Assembly: GCF_028389875.1 (NCBI RefSeq)
Contig: NC_084702.1
Span: 62,412,553-62,476,552, forward strand
Direction: 5' to 3'
DNA: 64,000 nt
Source: Rhea pennata
Taxonomy: Eukaryota > Chordata > Aves > Rheiformes > Rheidae
A model generated the notes under the pieces. It did not search any database. It was not told where the DNA came from and saw nothing but the letters and a program-made list of their open reading frames with translations. How positions within the stretch are numbered: the stretch's first letter is position 1; every line of letters starts with the position of its first letter. The position numbers and the translations under genes are program-made. This document shows positions 12,690-44,212 of the stretch, one piece after another.

Positions 12690-15600
12690 CGAGTAAGGGG
12701 GAAAAGAGGCACATTAAAAAAAAATCATTAAAAATAGCTTAAACTTAAAAATGTAATGAAAACAGGCTTCACTCACCTGCAGTTATTCTGTTTGTGCCTT
12801 TTTGAAAGAAACATAATGGATTTTGCAGCCTTTGGCAGGGCTCGTAACCATATGTCTGAATTAGCTTGCTGTAATTTTGAAATCTCATTTCCATTGCAAG
12901 TCAAATTATTTTGCAATTAGTTACATGAAAAATTAAACATATAGAATTATGTTTAAATACCATTAGGATACTGGCAAGGATATTTATTGCTTACATTGCT
13001 TTTTCTGTTATTGGTAGTTTCCTTTATAAGATTTAAATTATTGTGAGAACTTAAATTATGGACTGATTTTACAGAAGTCTTGCAAGTCCTGCGCAGGACA
13101 GGATTTTAAATGTATTTTAAAGGTGTATATGCTCTCAATCAATTTTTAATCATTTGATAAAATTATTGGAAAACAAGAATTAACAACGGCACAAATTAGA
13201 GAGTAGGAAAGCGCATAAGTGTTTCATTTAAAAAACCTTGAGGAACCCCCCCCCCCGAAATTTCCTTGATCTCATTTATCTTCTGGCCAATTCTGAGTAG
13301 TCAGCACCAATTCTGTTAAATTTCTAAGTATTCAAACTGTAACTAGATCTTCAGAAGTATATAGAGCATGGAGGAGGGTGAGAGCCTAGGAAAAAAAATT
13401 TAGGCCAATAATAGTTTCATGTGTGGCAACACTCCAAGCATATAGAAACCAAAGACAATTTGAACTCAATATTTTATTTTACGTAACAGGAATGTTATGT
13501 AAACTGGTCACTTCTCTGGTCACTCACTGGCTGCCGCTTCTACTATCTGCCTCTTCTGCAAGCGACTGGCCACTCCATCCCACCGTTCAATATCCACATT
13601 TCAGATATTGTATGAACTCCCACTAACAACAGGCGTAACAGGATGCATCTACTTATCTTCTGGCCACAGCTGGCTCCTCCAGACTGTTCCTAAATCTTGT
13701 CTCTTCCAGAAACTAACTTCCTCAGCCTTGCCTAACCATAAAGTACAGCTTGACACCAGAAATGTCACCTAGATTTCTTTATTTGGGGAATATGGCAAGT
13801 AACAAGCCTGATACCATGTGCTGCTGACAAAACTGCGCACACGAGTGCATGAGTGTTCAGCCACAAATCTATAAATCACCTTCATATACATGTAATCGCG
13901 TCCTTATACACTGTATCACAATCCTCTTTGTAATTCATTAATTGCTTTTTATTCCTGTGCTAAGCAAATACTGAAGCTACAATCTGCAGTAGCATCATGT
14001 GTTTAAGTCACATTATCTCTCTTTACATACTAAATTTGGATATTTCTTACTGTGTTCAGCCCTTTTGTTTAATACCACAGATATACGCAAATCTGTTAGA
14101 TTATGGACATCCTGCTTTTCTAACCTGTTATCTTGCTGCTTATTAGTCACATTATCAAGTTTCTTCCTACAGCGGTAGTAATTAGCTTTCATATGTTTCA
14201 GCTCTGCATAGGTGTGAACTTTAAAGTCAAATTATCGGGAAGATGGGCACAGGAGGAACACTGGAGAAGAGAGCCCTTGTACAGGGCATTTCTTGTTATT
14301 AGCCCCAGCGTGTGTTGGGTTTCCAGGATCCTCCGGGATATACGGGAAGCTGCCAAACCAAAAGTAGACTCCTTACCCTTTTATAAAAAAGCTGATGGAT
14401 GCTGGTGGAGTCACATAAGACAGTTTGAGTTTTAACATGATTTTGCCTCTAGTGAGTACAAAGCTCATCTGGTAGGATGTTAGCTGGTCAAAATCATTGA
14501 CTTTAACTAGCCAATATGATGTTGAATAGGATTAGCTGTGAACAAGATCACATTTAACGTCCTAGCAGGGCCATAAATGGATGAACTATAGGAAATTCTG
14601 CTATAGTAGTTTTAGCTGTTACATTGCATGCATAGTTATTGCACGCATCTTATAGGCAAAACTCTGTTCTTTTTAATTTTTGCCATTTGTTTGACTAGAT
14701 TATTTTTCATGTTTGAAATTTGAAATTAAGTGAAGATTAAAGCAAAATATATATCGACTCCCACTGGTCTTTTCCCTATGTATCTATATCAAAGTCTCCT
14801 AATTTTCTAAACCAGTATTTTTATCAACTTCACTTTCTAGCTACAGTCAACATATCCTTTGCGAAAAATGAGCAGAATCAGTGCTTCTTCATTTATTTCT
14901 TAGTCTTACTTCTCTGGGTATTTTATACTGTTTAAAAAAAGGGAAGTTGACTTAATAGGAACCTGCAGACATCATTAAAAGCTGTTTTCTGGAGGGGTAA
15001 GTTCATAGAGGCTTGGCAGAAGAGAGCTATAGGTGGTCTTCCAAAATTTTGCCAAAGCTGTGGCAATGCAACGTATTGCATTGAAGGGGCAGGGCAGAAC
15101 TTCCCTGCCAGTGTCTGAATGCCTGGACTGGGCGAACTGGGCAATCCTGCTAACAGCAGCAGGAGGTGTGCTGTGGGATCAGCCTCTAAAGAGCATGAGG
15201 TTTATAATTTATTAGGAAGGTGAACTACAGTTTAAAGAAAACAGGCATATATCATTGACTATATTTCAAAGTACTTCCACAGACAGCTGATAGTTTACAG
15301 ATAATAAGAAAGTTCAGAAAGAAGCGTTACGACAGAAGATGTTAAATATTGAAAAGCTACTACTTAAATTGCCATTCATTTACAAAAAATAAAATATGTA
15401 AAATGATGCAAATATAAACAATTAAAATGATCTATGGTTAGAATTTTTAAATTATGTTTCCATTTTTAATGTAGAAGTATAAATCTAGATTCCAGATCCT
15501 ATTTATGACCTGCTTTACTTTGGTGAACACAAAAATCGGGCATTGCTTCATTGTTGGGAATACAGTTGAATTCCACCCTGTCGTGTCCTAATGACTGACC

Positions 15601-18600
15601 ACATGAAAAACGTTTCATGTAAGGATAAAACTGGGCAGAGTTACTTGCATTTAGTAAGATAAAACTGATAAAGGGCTCAGTGTAATCCAAGCCACAAGAA
15701 TTCACAAAGATTTGAACATACTGGGATACAAAGTAGTGCCAGCAGTACACAAATGTTATAGTACACCATGCTAACAAACAACTTGCCTGAAGTGATATAC
15801 ATTTTATCAGCAAGCACTAAAATTAAAGCATTAAAGCAATCTAACTTTAACAGAAAAAGCTACTGGAATTGGGTAGGCTGAATAGAATATGCTTGTTGTG
15901 GAAAGCTACTATAGGAGGTTATGATGACATTAAAGTAGGAAATGAATGTAGAAAAAAAGATGTCATCTCCTTATGAGCAGTTTTCTTTTGTTAAGTGAAC
16001 ACAAAAGAGTAGACCAAAATTTTTGCCAAAAATGCTCAATCGTGTTTTTAAAAGTCTTTTTAGTGAACCGTGATGTAAAGCAAAGCGTCAATTGTGGAAT
16101 TTAGACAACAGATGAGATTTAAGAATGAAGATAAGAATTACTAATTTGAATGACTGAAGTACTTCTGTGTAATATGATGAGGAGAAAAAAATAAATACTT
16201 TTAGCACTTTCATCCAAATTCAGTACACTGGGTCTACGTGTAATTTAAGGTTAAATTTGGGTTCAGCTCAGACCACAGACTCTGAGATAAGTGAACAGAT
16301 ATCTAACAGAGCTCATATTAACAAATATTAGTACATGGAAGCATTGAACAAATACAATGAAAAAAAGAAAGGAAATGCTGAGGTATAAAAAATAAAATCA
16401 GAAACATTTTACCTCCCACCGAATACTAACCCCAATTTAAACACCAGTCTTAGAGCTTATTTTAATATGAAAAATATAAAATGAATTTAAAATTCAATCA
16501 TTCACTGCTCAGACTTTGTGAGGAAGTGTGAGACCGAAAGTTAAAAATATATTTTGGCAGGTGATTAAAATGTCTTTGACTTTCTTTTGTTCTATGTGTA
16601 GGATATAAGATACTTATGAAACTAAATTATACAATCAAAGAGTTAATTTAGCAAAGAATAAAGAAAAAAATAAGGAAACATATTTCATTCTTTACCATTG
16701 AGCATTTAAGTGACACACCATGAAGATGGTACAAAATGCTTACTGCGTACTAAAGACCCAATATGCCAAATATACAGCCAGTCTGAACCAAAAAATGGGT
16801 GAAGGATAAAATCAAAATTTTGATACAACAAACTTTAAACCCTGTTAGTACAGATATGATTCAGAAAGCTTCTATTGCAATGAGCCCAATATTTAAAAAA
16901 TAGAAAAAAATGACTACCTAATATTAATAATAAAACCCAGTTCTAATGAATTTGCTTCTCAGCTCTGGAATGTTTGTATAGCAGAGTTCCAGACACTGTG
17001 AGAATTCCTCAGTACAAATATAATTCAAATAAACAGCCCCTGTTTCAGAATTTCAATTATCTTTCAGTTACATGTTCATAATATGAAATATTATGAGTAT
17101 CAAAATTAAAAGCACGTAATGATTATACACAAGTAAATAGCAACACGTAGTCATTATCATTTGGAGTAACACAAGGAACACTAGTACAAAGTATTTGTGT
17201 TTATCTATGTATAACTATTATCTCTTCTAGGAAAGGAAGGTAAGATGACTTCTCCAATTGCTACAAGATTTCAGTAAACTCACTGAAATGTAGGGTCTAC
17301 CTACAAAAAAAAGACAAAGGGAGTTGACTATATTAAGGAATTGACCATTATCACTTGCATTATCACTAATTGTTTGATTTTTCTAGAATGCTGAACACTT
17401 CAGCATCCACTACACTTAATACAACTGACAAATGCAAAATATGCCTGAAAATTAAGACATAACTGCTTCTTGATTCTTTTCTCAAGAATGTTAGTATTAA
17501 AATTACTGTTGCCTTCAACGGGGCAGTATTCATTCTGTCTTAAGGCTGAAATGAAGCTGCAGGTAGCGGGAATTCGTGCTTTGAAGCAACACTTAGGCAT
17601 TTATTTTGAACAATGCAAGTTTAAATTCAGCTTAAATTACTGAAATTTCTCTTTCTAAAGACAACAGTTTCTACCTGAAAGAATTAATATTTTGTGACAG
17701 TAGTAAAAAGCCAAGATAAGAACCCAAAGGCTATTGTTTTGTTATACTAATTGAAAGGTTAAAAAGATTAAGAGTCAAGTTTGTAAAAGAACTGCTTCTC
17801 TGCTCCAAGTATTTCACTCATTGTAATAAAAAATATCCTGACTAGTAGCCTTTTTCCCCTCTAACAGTAAAAACATCCATTTCCAACAAAAAGAATCAGA
17901 AACACTAGGTGATTTTAAAACAAGGGTTATACAAAACTATTTTTAATGGTTTATCTACCTCAAGCAATATTCCTTTTACATAAATTATCTAGTGAATTGA
18001 CATTAAAAGTGTGCAACTATTCCCTAACTATGTCCTGACTGAGTGCTGTCTACATATTTATTCTGTTGAAGGATTAAGTCATGCTATAAAGCTCTAAAAT
18101 AATAAGGCAAGTCCTACATATATTCAGTTTTTGTTCTGCTCCACACAAGAGAGAGAAATAAGAGCAAGTGAATACCCACTGTTTTAAATTTCACAAAGAA
18201 GCCAACATAATAACTGTTAATAATAAAGAACAATTTCAATGCAAAGAGGCAAGCTGAAGGGATTATAAGATGAACATATGATACTAAATTAATAATTTTT
18301 CATAAGCTACTTATCTTTACTCTATCCTTTTCGCTACAAAATGAAATCCCTCAATTTTCCCTAAAAAGTAACTAGCTAACTTGTGAACTTAGAGCATGTT
18401 AATTTTGTAATAAGGAAACCAGATGACCAGTAATGATGACAGAATCTGGCACATACTTAAATATGATCAGATCTCATATTCTAAAGCAGGTTCACTTACC
18501 ACTCAAATCTATTTGTTCTATTCCTTTTTCTTCAAATTTTAAATTGACACAACTTATTTTATTTCTCCTATTGTTTACAACTAGATTCATTTAGAATGTA

Positions 18601-18826
18601 AATAATATAGTATTTGGAAAGATTTTCTGCATGTTTGAATCAGACTCAAAAATTGGCATGTTTTTTAAAAGTATATGTAGTTATTACAGAGGCTTCCTTT
18701 AGGAAAGCGGCCTGGCTTAAGTGTTATTTCTATATAAGCAGAGACCTGATGAAAGAATTTCAAGTCAAAAAGACTGACAGTCTTTTCCCTGGTCTAATCA
18801 ATAGTATAATTTCTCCCTACCACAAA

Positions 18827-18857
<31 letters not shown>

Positions 18858-21800
18858 CTTCACAAACAAGCTTATGCATTTTTAGATCTCTTTATTAGAA
18901 CAATTAGAAGCTAATATTGTTGCACATGCAAACGCTGTGGGATATAACTCACAATTCAAAGGTCTTCTGCATTTTATGAAGTGAACCCAAAAAAAAGAAT
19001 TACTGCCCAGGTTAATACAGTAGTCTCAGCTTTTGCAATTCCTTACTTTTCTTACCAATCAGCCTTAGAGAAAAAAAATTGCATCACATATATAAACAAA
19101 ATAAGATTTACCTACAAGTATTTGCAAGAGAGCCTAAAATAGTTTTCTGACTAGCAGAAAGTCCCTTCCATATTTATGTCAGGCTGAAATGCCCAGTAAA
19201 GCTCAAATATTTTAGAAGGTTAAATGCAAAAGGTTAAAAAGACTGAAATCTACTTCTAACTCAGCTGCTCTTCTTTCTCTATTTTTCCCTTCATGGACAA
19301 AAATGGACAGCAGAGGTTTCTCCATATATGTTGCATGGTGTTGTCATCTTAAACTCTGGAAAAAAAACCCAAGGAATGTCAAGGAAATTGATACTATGAA
19401 AGGCTGAGAATAGGGTCAAGAGAAAATGAAATATTTTCTCAGAGCTTTCTTCCTGGAGCTATGTTATCTTGTCTTACAGATCCCAGTGAACAGATTCACC
19501 ACGGTCCTCTCTTACTTGTTCAGAACTGGGAATTTAGATACATGATCCTTTCCTACTGGAGACCTGCCCAACATGGATGACACTTTTGTAGTGGTACTTC
19601 TGCATGTTGCTATTCAAAACTCCTTGTACTTGTGTGTTCTTCTAAGTGAAAGGTACCTCCAAATTTGAAAACCCTGAAACACAAACTTCAGATTTAGTAA
19701 GATGATGCAATAGTTTCAAATCAGCATTGTCTTGCTTTGATTTTCACTTCTACCAGAGATCTTACATTAGCCTTTGGCTGAGCTTTTTTACTTTAATGAG
19801 CCTCAGCTTCCACATCTATTGGATGCAAATGACTGTGTATCAGTGAACTTTCTGAAAGACAGTAATGATGTTTTTATAAACTCACTGATTATTATTTGGC
19901 TCAAAAGAACTGGGGAAAACACCCTCAAAACACAGGTACAGGGCGTCCTGTTTAGGAAATATTCCTGCTCATTCCTTCCAAAAACCTGATACCCTATTAC
20001 ATTTTACTAACTGCTAGAATGGCTAACAGCATTACTTCACTAAATAAAAGTAAGTTTCCTGAAAATATTTTTCAAATTATGATAGTTATTATTTATGTGC
20101 TTTAAAATGTTCTGAGACACACTGAAAAACATGCTATTTTTTCCTTCATATATTTTGACACACATCTGCCGAGGCTATGAAATGAAAATTATTAAACTGT
20201 AATACTACACTTAGAAATTAATTTTAGTCATGCTTGTAATTGTTCACATTTTAATCACACGTACGCCCTTTCATTAAAAAAATTCCTGCACTCCTCTTTG
20301 CCCAGCAGTAAGCATACAGACGAAGCACTTGGTCATCTGTTTTTCCACGCATGGCTGGTTAACAGTGGTTTTCAGCTGAATTACAAAGAACTGGCATTGC
20401 TGTGTGCAGACACGCTGTGCTGACCAGTGATGAGCAGAAAGCCGTATTTTCAAAGCTGCCACTCTTAGGAAAAGCTGGACCTTTAAGAGTGCATGGACTC
20501 CATCACCTTTATGCCAGGATCATCCCAGCTCCTCGGCAGGAAAACCAGGAGCAGCACAGAGCCCAGCCCGAGCTCCCTCCCGGACACGAGGCTTCCCAAG
20601 AGCGCCTGGTGCCCTGCTGCACAGTAACAGGGAATGGAGGTAGTGAATTGGCCAGGGAAATTTGTCTCTGTAAGTTCCTTTTTATTTGCAACTATGTTTG
20701 CATATAAATGGGAACTGTTTAAATTCACAAAACATAAAATTTTTCCAAAATTCAAATTTTTGTTATGTACACATTACGCTGTCTCTTATCTAATGACCAG
20801 TGGTGTCATTACATACATGTATTGTGCGTGTCCAGAAGCCTGGGTAAAACTTTTCCATGCTGAAAATCCACAGGTTATTGGGGAGCTTCAGCAAAAACTA
20901 GCTGATTTGCCTATTCTTAAGATTAAATTAAAATATTATTAGTAATAATATGAAAAATGAATTAGTAAAAAGTTTTATTCCATGTCGTTTAGGGAAAAAA
21001 AAAACTTCCTTTTTTAGGAAAATAGCAGACTACTAAAAGGCTTGGGAAGAAGATAAGAGAAGGAGTATTTCCTCTGAAAATGTGGCACAGGAAGTAAGCA
21101 AGTAAGTCTAACAAAACAAGTCTGGCTTTATTATATCATGTGCAAGTTCAGCTGGCACTGCAAAAAGTCATATTACTCATGAACATTAAAGCACAGAGAG
21201 ATAGACATATCTAGGGGATTTGAAACTTATTTTGTATATAGCTATGGAATTAAAAAATGTTTTGTGTGTAGCTAGTCTTTATTGCAAACATGGTCCTCGA
21301 AACCATGGTATCTGAACATTAAGCAACGAGCAGTAATAAGTGATGTCACTCATATATACGTGGTGTTCCTTTCTTCTTCACTTCTCTAAGCTCTCAAACA
21401 GTACAGATTTATGGAAGATGGTGATTTGTACATTTTGCAACATATTCTCTATCTTCATGTTACTGGAAGCAATGCAGAAGATGAATAAATACAATCCACG
21501 TAGAAGGTAGTGAAGTCCGTGATGGCTCTGTCCTATAAGGCTTCCTCTTTCCTAGAAACGTAAGCCGTGTCGGCACGTGGCCACCCCTCGCATTTTGCTG
21601 GGATGGTGCCCACCTGCCTTGTGCCCTCTCCTGCCAGCCAGCCGCTTCAGGGCAGTTCAGGGACTACAGTGTCCAGGGGGGCATTTGCAATAGGCAGTGT
21701 GCAAAGGAAGCAGAGATTTTACTAGCAGAGATGTGGGCAGTTCTGTGCTTTCTGGTGGTTTTAACGTCTAGGAAACAATCCTGAGCACATTGACTTTATT

Positions 21801-24050
21801 ACTAGAGATATAACCTAAAGGTCTAAGACCAACTCCACCTGCTGAACAAACAGGCTTTAATTTTTCGTTGTGAGGAATCCTATTATTTCTATGGAATATG
21901 GAATGGCTGTTTGAGGCCATTAACCTAGAACTTGTGGCAGTGGGTTTGCTGGAGGAGTACACACTATAACTCTATAACTCTCTAGCTTCACTGCATTATT
22001 GTTTGGGTTTAAAAAAGATTAGATTCATTCATCTTAATTCACTTTAGTTCTTTCCTGTTTTGATATGCATGGATGTGAGAGTAACTTCAGTGATAAAATA
22101 TAGTCAAAATACAGACACAAAATTTATCTTCCTCCATTATTTCAGAAAGAATAAGTTAGGTGAATTTGTTCCCATCTCTTTTGATTCCAATTCAAGAGAA
22201 AAGACTCATTTAAATACAGAACTTCACACATTCTTGTATGCCTCAGTAGCTATGGAAAACTATATTTGCATTGATATGCCTATTTAATTTACATACAACA
22301 TACATACACACATGCATATTTTGTTCAGCTGTCATTAATTCAGAGTCAGTTAACTCAGTAATTCAGTGTTACAACATGGACAGAACAATTCCACTTTGAT
22401 CTTCTGCTCATGGAAAGCAGGTGGAGAGCGTGAGTACATCCAGGAAAGCACAGGGCTACCTTCTTTGAAGGGAGCTCCTCTGCAGCCTCTGGATGATGCC
22501 ATGCCAGACCAAGTGGTTTCCATGCTACACTTAACAAGGGTGCCCCATTCTCACCCCCATTTCTGGAGAAAAATGCTAATCGAGAAAGAAGTGACACCAC
22601 CTGTGCCCATTTCTATCCCCCTCTGTCAAGCTTACCCCTGTAACTCCACCATCTGCGCTCTTTATCTTGGTCTGTTCTCAGTGAAAATTGCTGTAAGGTA
22701 AAATGTGTTGCATTAACATGGAACATAATAGCACTAGAGACTTTAGTATCAAGATTCAGCCTCTGCTCAGATAAAGGATCACAGCTGCCTTTTTCAAATC
22801 CTCAGAATGCAGATTTTCACCATCATTTTCTCTTTCTCCTACGTATTTGGATCTGCAAGTATTTGTAAGCTTTTTTGTACGGCTACAATATTCCAAGTAC
22901 AAAATTGATCATCAGGAAAATACGAAAATAGAAAATGCTAATTTTTACTCCTGACATAATTTAGAACAAGGTAAGTTTTAGAAGTTGGTACATTTCCTTT
23001 TTTTCCTGTCCTACAACCCCCTGCCCACTGCAATTTCGAGTACTGTAATTTTTCAAGAATCCTTGCTGTGGCTTATACGACAACTTTGGATCACACCTAA
23101 TGCCACGCTGTGGTAAAGCTGTGAGTTTATATTATTTTAGCCGTGTGAATTCTAGTAAGAAAAATCTCTTTGATCTAAATCTGATAAAAGATTCAAAAGT
23201 AGCAAATTAACAGCAGATTTCGCTCTAAAATTGCCCATAACTTCAAAAACGATAGCATTAAATGATTGAAAGACTGGAATAATAAGCTGGTCAGGTAAAC
23301 TACTCGGGAAGTTAGGACATAAACTTAATCACATATCCAAGCCAGAAGAGCACTTCTATTGAGAGAAAGTGTAGAGAAGTAAGCAGCTGTTTCTCTGAAT
23401 TGGGGCCTACCTGCTGACGTGACTTTCTAAGCTACTACGTCGATTAACAGATCCATGTATTTCTTACCCATTCCATCTGCCTGGGAAGCTATTTCAACTT
23501 AACACAGCTGAAACGTCAAGGCACCTGGGATTTGCACTAGGTTTGGTGTCTCCGGAGGGAATGACACTCAGCAGGGCTAGGAGGCGTCACAGCGGGCTAC
23601 AATGGCAACCCAGACCAGTCAAAGGGAAAAAAAGTATTAAATCTCACTTTTTAAGTTTTGAGTACATGCACTGTATTCTGACGTAGCAGGAATAAAAGAT
23701 CAGTGTCAAGACGGGCAAGCTAATCTGCGTATGCAATGTCTCCTTTGGAGAAAGGAAAAGACAGATGAGGGGTCGAAAGATGTACTGCTGGAGATGTAGC
23801 TGGAGCTGCTTGTGACTGTGACAGCCTTCCCGAAAACGAGGTCTTGCAGACTTTGGGGATTTTTATGTTGCGAGCATCTGATGCCCAGGCACGTAAACAG
23901 CAACTCCCTGAACGTCGCCTGCGGGTACGATCGCATCTTGGCCTGCGATGCGGTTTGAGGTACCCGAACGGCTTTTACGTCGTGCTAGAATCGCCAGTGC
24001 AGACTCTGACACACCTCAGTTTACTCTCTTTCTCACATCAGCAGGTCCCA
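12690..24050. other. intergenic region between two CpG islands, no gene seen
   Basis: AT-rich DNA with stop codons in every frame at short intervals and no ORF resembling a known family. Visible landmarks are a C run near 13,247-13,257, an (AAAT)n array at 18,824-18,857 and two patches of higher GC near 20,500-20,640 and 21,560-21,700 that I cannot identify. A consensus minus-strand donor CAG|GTGAGT ends at 12,777 and could belong to an upstream exon of the left-hand gene. Enhancers cannot be judged from one sequence. Confidence 0.5.
18824..18857. repeat. (AAAT)n microsatellite
   Basis: Perfect tetranucleotide array of about eight units of AAAT in the intergenic region left of MIER3. Confidence 0.95.
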
Positions 24051-24755
24051 GCAGGATAGATCAGGCTGCTCGGAGCCCCGCTCCTCGGGCACCTCGAGCA
24101 GCGGGGGATCTCCGTACGGGCTGCAAAGCGGGCCTCGGGCACCCCGCCGAAACCGCCGGCTCCAGCGCACGGTCTGCAGCCTCCCGATTTCTGAAGACGG
24201 GACAAAGCCCGGAGGACTGGGCACTGGAGGACACACCGCGACTCCTCGCTGCGGCGAGGCGCACCGTTCCCCCCTCAAGCAGACCAGCGTCGCACACCGC
24301 AAGCAGGGCGCCGCCGCTTTGGTTAGCGGCAGGGAGGCACAACTGCCAAAGCCGAGAGCGTGAATCTTCGCAGCTCGGGCTACGGCACCGAGCCGAAAGC
24401 AGTGCTCAGATCCTCACCCGTGGCGGATCGGGAATAAAGCCCAAAGCCGCCGGAAAGCACCGCAACGCGCGGAGACCCGCACGCTCGCGGCGCCAGTCGC
24501 GGCTCGGGCGCACCCCGCACCGAGCGGCGGGCGGCAGCCGCCGGGGCCCGGCCGCCTCGCCCTCCGCCCTCGGGCCCCTCTGGCTTCGGGGCGCCGCCGG
24601 CAGCCGGGGCCGCGCCGAGGCAGGCGGTGCGGTGCCGCGGCCGCCCCTGCCCCCGCGCCGCCTCCCCGCCGCGGCCCCGCCGGCCCCGGCCCCGGCCCCG
24701 GCCCGCGCCCGCCCGGCCGGCTCCGCGCCGCGCCGCGCCGCTCCGGCGGCGGCTG

Positions 24756-24762
24756 CCATTGG
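24756..24762 (-). promoter_or_regulatory. inverted CCAAT box (NF-Y type)
   Basis: CCATTGG on the plus strand reads CCAATGG on the minus strand. It lies 60 bp upstream of the MIER3 start codon in a TATA-less CpG promoter. NF-Y binding is inferred. Confidence 0.5.
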
Positions 24763-24821
24763 CTTAGCGGCCCCATCCGGGCACTCGGCGCAGCGCCGCG
24801 GCTCAGCCCCATCGTCCCAAT

Positions 24822-41937
<17,116 letters not shown>

Positions 41938-44039
41938 CTCTGCGGAGAACTAAACAAACAGTGGGTACTTTATGCAGTAGTAGTGAACTTGATGGGAGCT
42001 ATCAAGTTTGCTTAGTCTTTCACTGGAAGTTTGAACTTTATGACATCAGTGATGTCTTTGTATGTATAGAACTATATCTTGATTTATCAAGAGTAATTTC
42101 TTTTTTTCAGTCCATAAATGTGGAAATGTCATACGATGTTCGGCAGAGTTTGGACTAAGAGAACTCTGTGGTGCAGCTTTAAGCTCTGCTTCAATTTTTT
42201 TAAAGCCTGTAGACAGAAGCCACCATTTCAAAACCAGCACAGAAGTTCTGAACTGATTGGAGTGGCTTTTTAGTCTAAGTTACTTTTGCCGTAACAGATG
42301 CAGTGGAATAACAATGTTTACAGGTACCGATCCTGATCCCTGCTCAATGTAGCATTTTTTTTTCTTATAAAGGCAGGGATGGGTTTCTTTAATTTAAACT
42401 GCACAAACATACAAGGATGTTTTTTAAATGGAACCTTCTCTCATGTGATACTAAACTAGAGCACTTCAGTTTACAAAACAGCAAGTTCATCTTGGTGGAA
42501 GCTAGCACAAGGGACTTAAAATGAGTAAAGTATGAAGACCTACGCTTGGATGCTGTTGCAAAATTACAGGCCATGGCTACCTTACACAGAAGTAATTATT
42601 ACTGCCAGAGGTGTCTGTGTACTTTAAACTTACTGGCTTAAACAGATGCATTTTAGCCTATTGTATTCTGATGGGTTTGTCCACAACTTCGACGAGTAAT
42701 GTAATCGTGTAACTTAACTTTTCCTAAGGCAGCTGATGTATAAAACTACAGTCGGCACAGCTTAGGATTTACCACTAAATGGTTTACATTTTGGAAGACA
42801 TCTTAAATTGTTTAGAGCACTGCAGTTCAAAGTGTTACAGTTTTGAGGGACTATCTAATTCAGATAGAAGTAGTCAAACCTTGAAGTATATATCCGAAAG
42901 TTTTTCTTCAGTGTGGATTGTATTTGCTTGTTTTGGCAAGTCATAGACTCAAAAATGGCACTTCATTACCCTGGTCAAATAGGAAATGACAGGAGTAAAA
43001 AAGTTTCCCGTGAAAGTAACTATTTAACTTCTGTAAATTTTTATTCTGAACACTGAGTGCAATTTAGCCATCCACTAAGCTTCTGTCTTGAAAAGGATTG
43101 TTCTAATTCTTCTGGAAGTGTCAAACCAAACATAGTATTGGCTTGTAATATGTTCTTGTAGCATACAGCTTCAAGTTTTTTTTTGTTTGTTTGTTTGTTT
43201 TTTTTAGTAAGAAACTGCAATTTATTTCAGTAGGATTACGCCTTTCCCTCCATACTTTTCTTTGCACTGTTCATATCACAAATCTAATTGCCACTAACTT
43301 GTTTTCATTAACTAAATGATTAAGTTTGACTGCATTGTTGATATTTGTAATAATTGCTTCAAGGTTATGCTGAATAATTAGAAAGTAGTGATTTAAATAT
43401 TTGAAAGGGAAGAGGGTATTTATTATGCATACTGTGAACTGCATTGACATCCTGAGTTTTGGATGCAGCGTATAGAGTTTTCTTTAAAGCATTGTAATGA
43501 AGATTGCTTTGAAGTGTTTACGCAATAGCACATTTACCATTTAAAAAAAATAGTTTAGCACAGTGGACAAAAGTAGAGATAATTGTGTAATCAATTCTTA
43601 ACTTATACATCTGAAGTATGTAATTCTAGTAAGTACACAGTAAATAACAGGTAGCCTTGGCCCTGTGTTGTACTCTGACATTTTTAGCCAAGTTGTCAGC
43701 TTCTTGTTGCTGTGTTTTGTGCTGAATTTTGTACCTTGTTTCTTTTGTTTATGAATCAACACATTTTCTGTAATTTTGTAAAATACTGGCCATAATCCTT
43801 CATTGTTATACATTCAAGTTTAACTATGGGTTTACAGTGAGTGGCTGGTCTGTATAAAAATTCATTATACAAAGATGACTGAATGCTTATACCAGTTGCA
43901 CTTAAATGAACATGCCCATTCTCATTAGCTGATGCAGTAATATATTCAGTTTATCTATGCATTGCTGGGATCTTAATGTAGACAGAGGCTTGTCTAAGGT
44001 TTGAGTTGTCAGCAAGTTGAATGGACACTTTAGTTATTT

Positions 44040-44045
44040 AATAAA
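44040..44045 (+). terminator. MIER3: MIER3 possible proximal polyadenylation signal
   Basis: Canonical AATAAA within the 3' UTR. Use would shorten the UTR by about 1.35 kb and remove both Pumilio sites. Confidence 0.4.
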
Positions 44046-44204
44046 AACTTTTGACCAAAATTCAGAAAATGATATGAGAGAAAAATGAATTCCGGCTAGT
44101 CTAATAGATTTTTAAATGCTGATCTTATTTAGCCTGTTGGCTAGCTAGCTGGTATCGTTTACTTTTAATTCCTTGTTAAAATGAGGCAATAATTTGCAAG
44201 ATTT

Positions 44205-44212
44205 TGTAAATA
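44205..44212 (+). promoter_or_regulatory. MIER3: Pumilio response element in MIER3 3' UTR
   Basis: TGTAAATA fits the PUM1/2 consensus UGUANAUA on the sense strand, in the distal part of the UTR beyond the proximal polyadenylation signal. Confidence 0.5.

Larger units (their letters stand above)
11440..12690. promoter_or_regulatory. CpG island promoter, probably of a minus-strand gene (candidate GPBP1)
   Basis: Base composition changes sharply from AT-rich to very GC- and CpG-rich over about 1.25 kb. The island holds a palindromic CRE (TGACGTCA at 12,236-12,243), a YY1-type AAAATGGCGCC at 12,051-12,061, a G-quadruplex-prone stretch at 12,485-12,520 and pentamer arrays. On the minus strand a consensus donor CAG|GTACGG ends a possible exon at 11,893, just downstream of the YY1 site. 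On the plus strand a weaker donor GA|GTAAGG follows 12,692, so the island could be bidirectional. Human gene order makes GPBP1 the best candidate owner. However, in human GPBP1 starts roughly 200 kb from MIER3 (from memory), against about 12 kb here, so the assignment is tentative. Confidence 0.7.
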
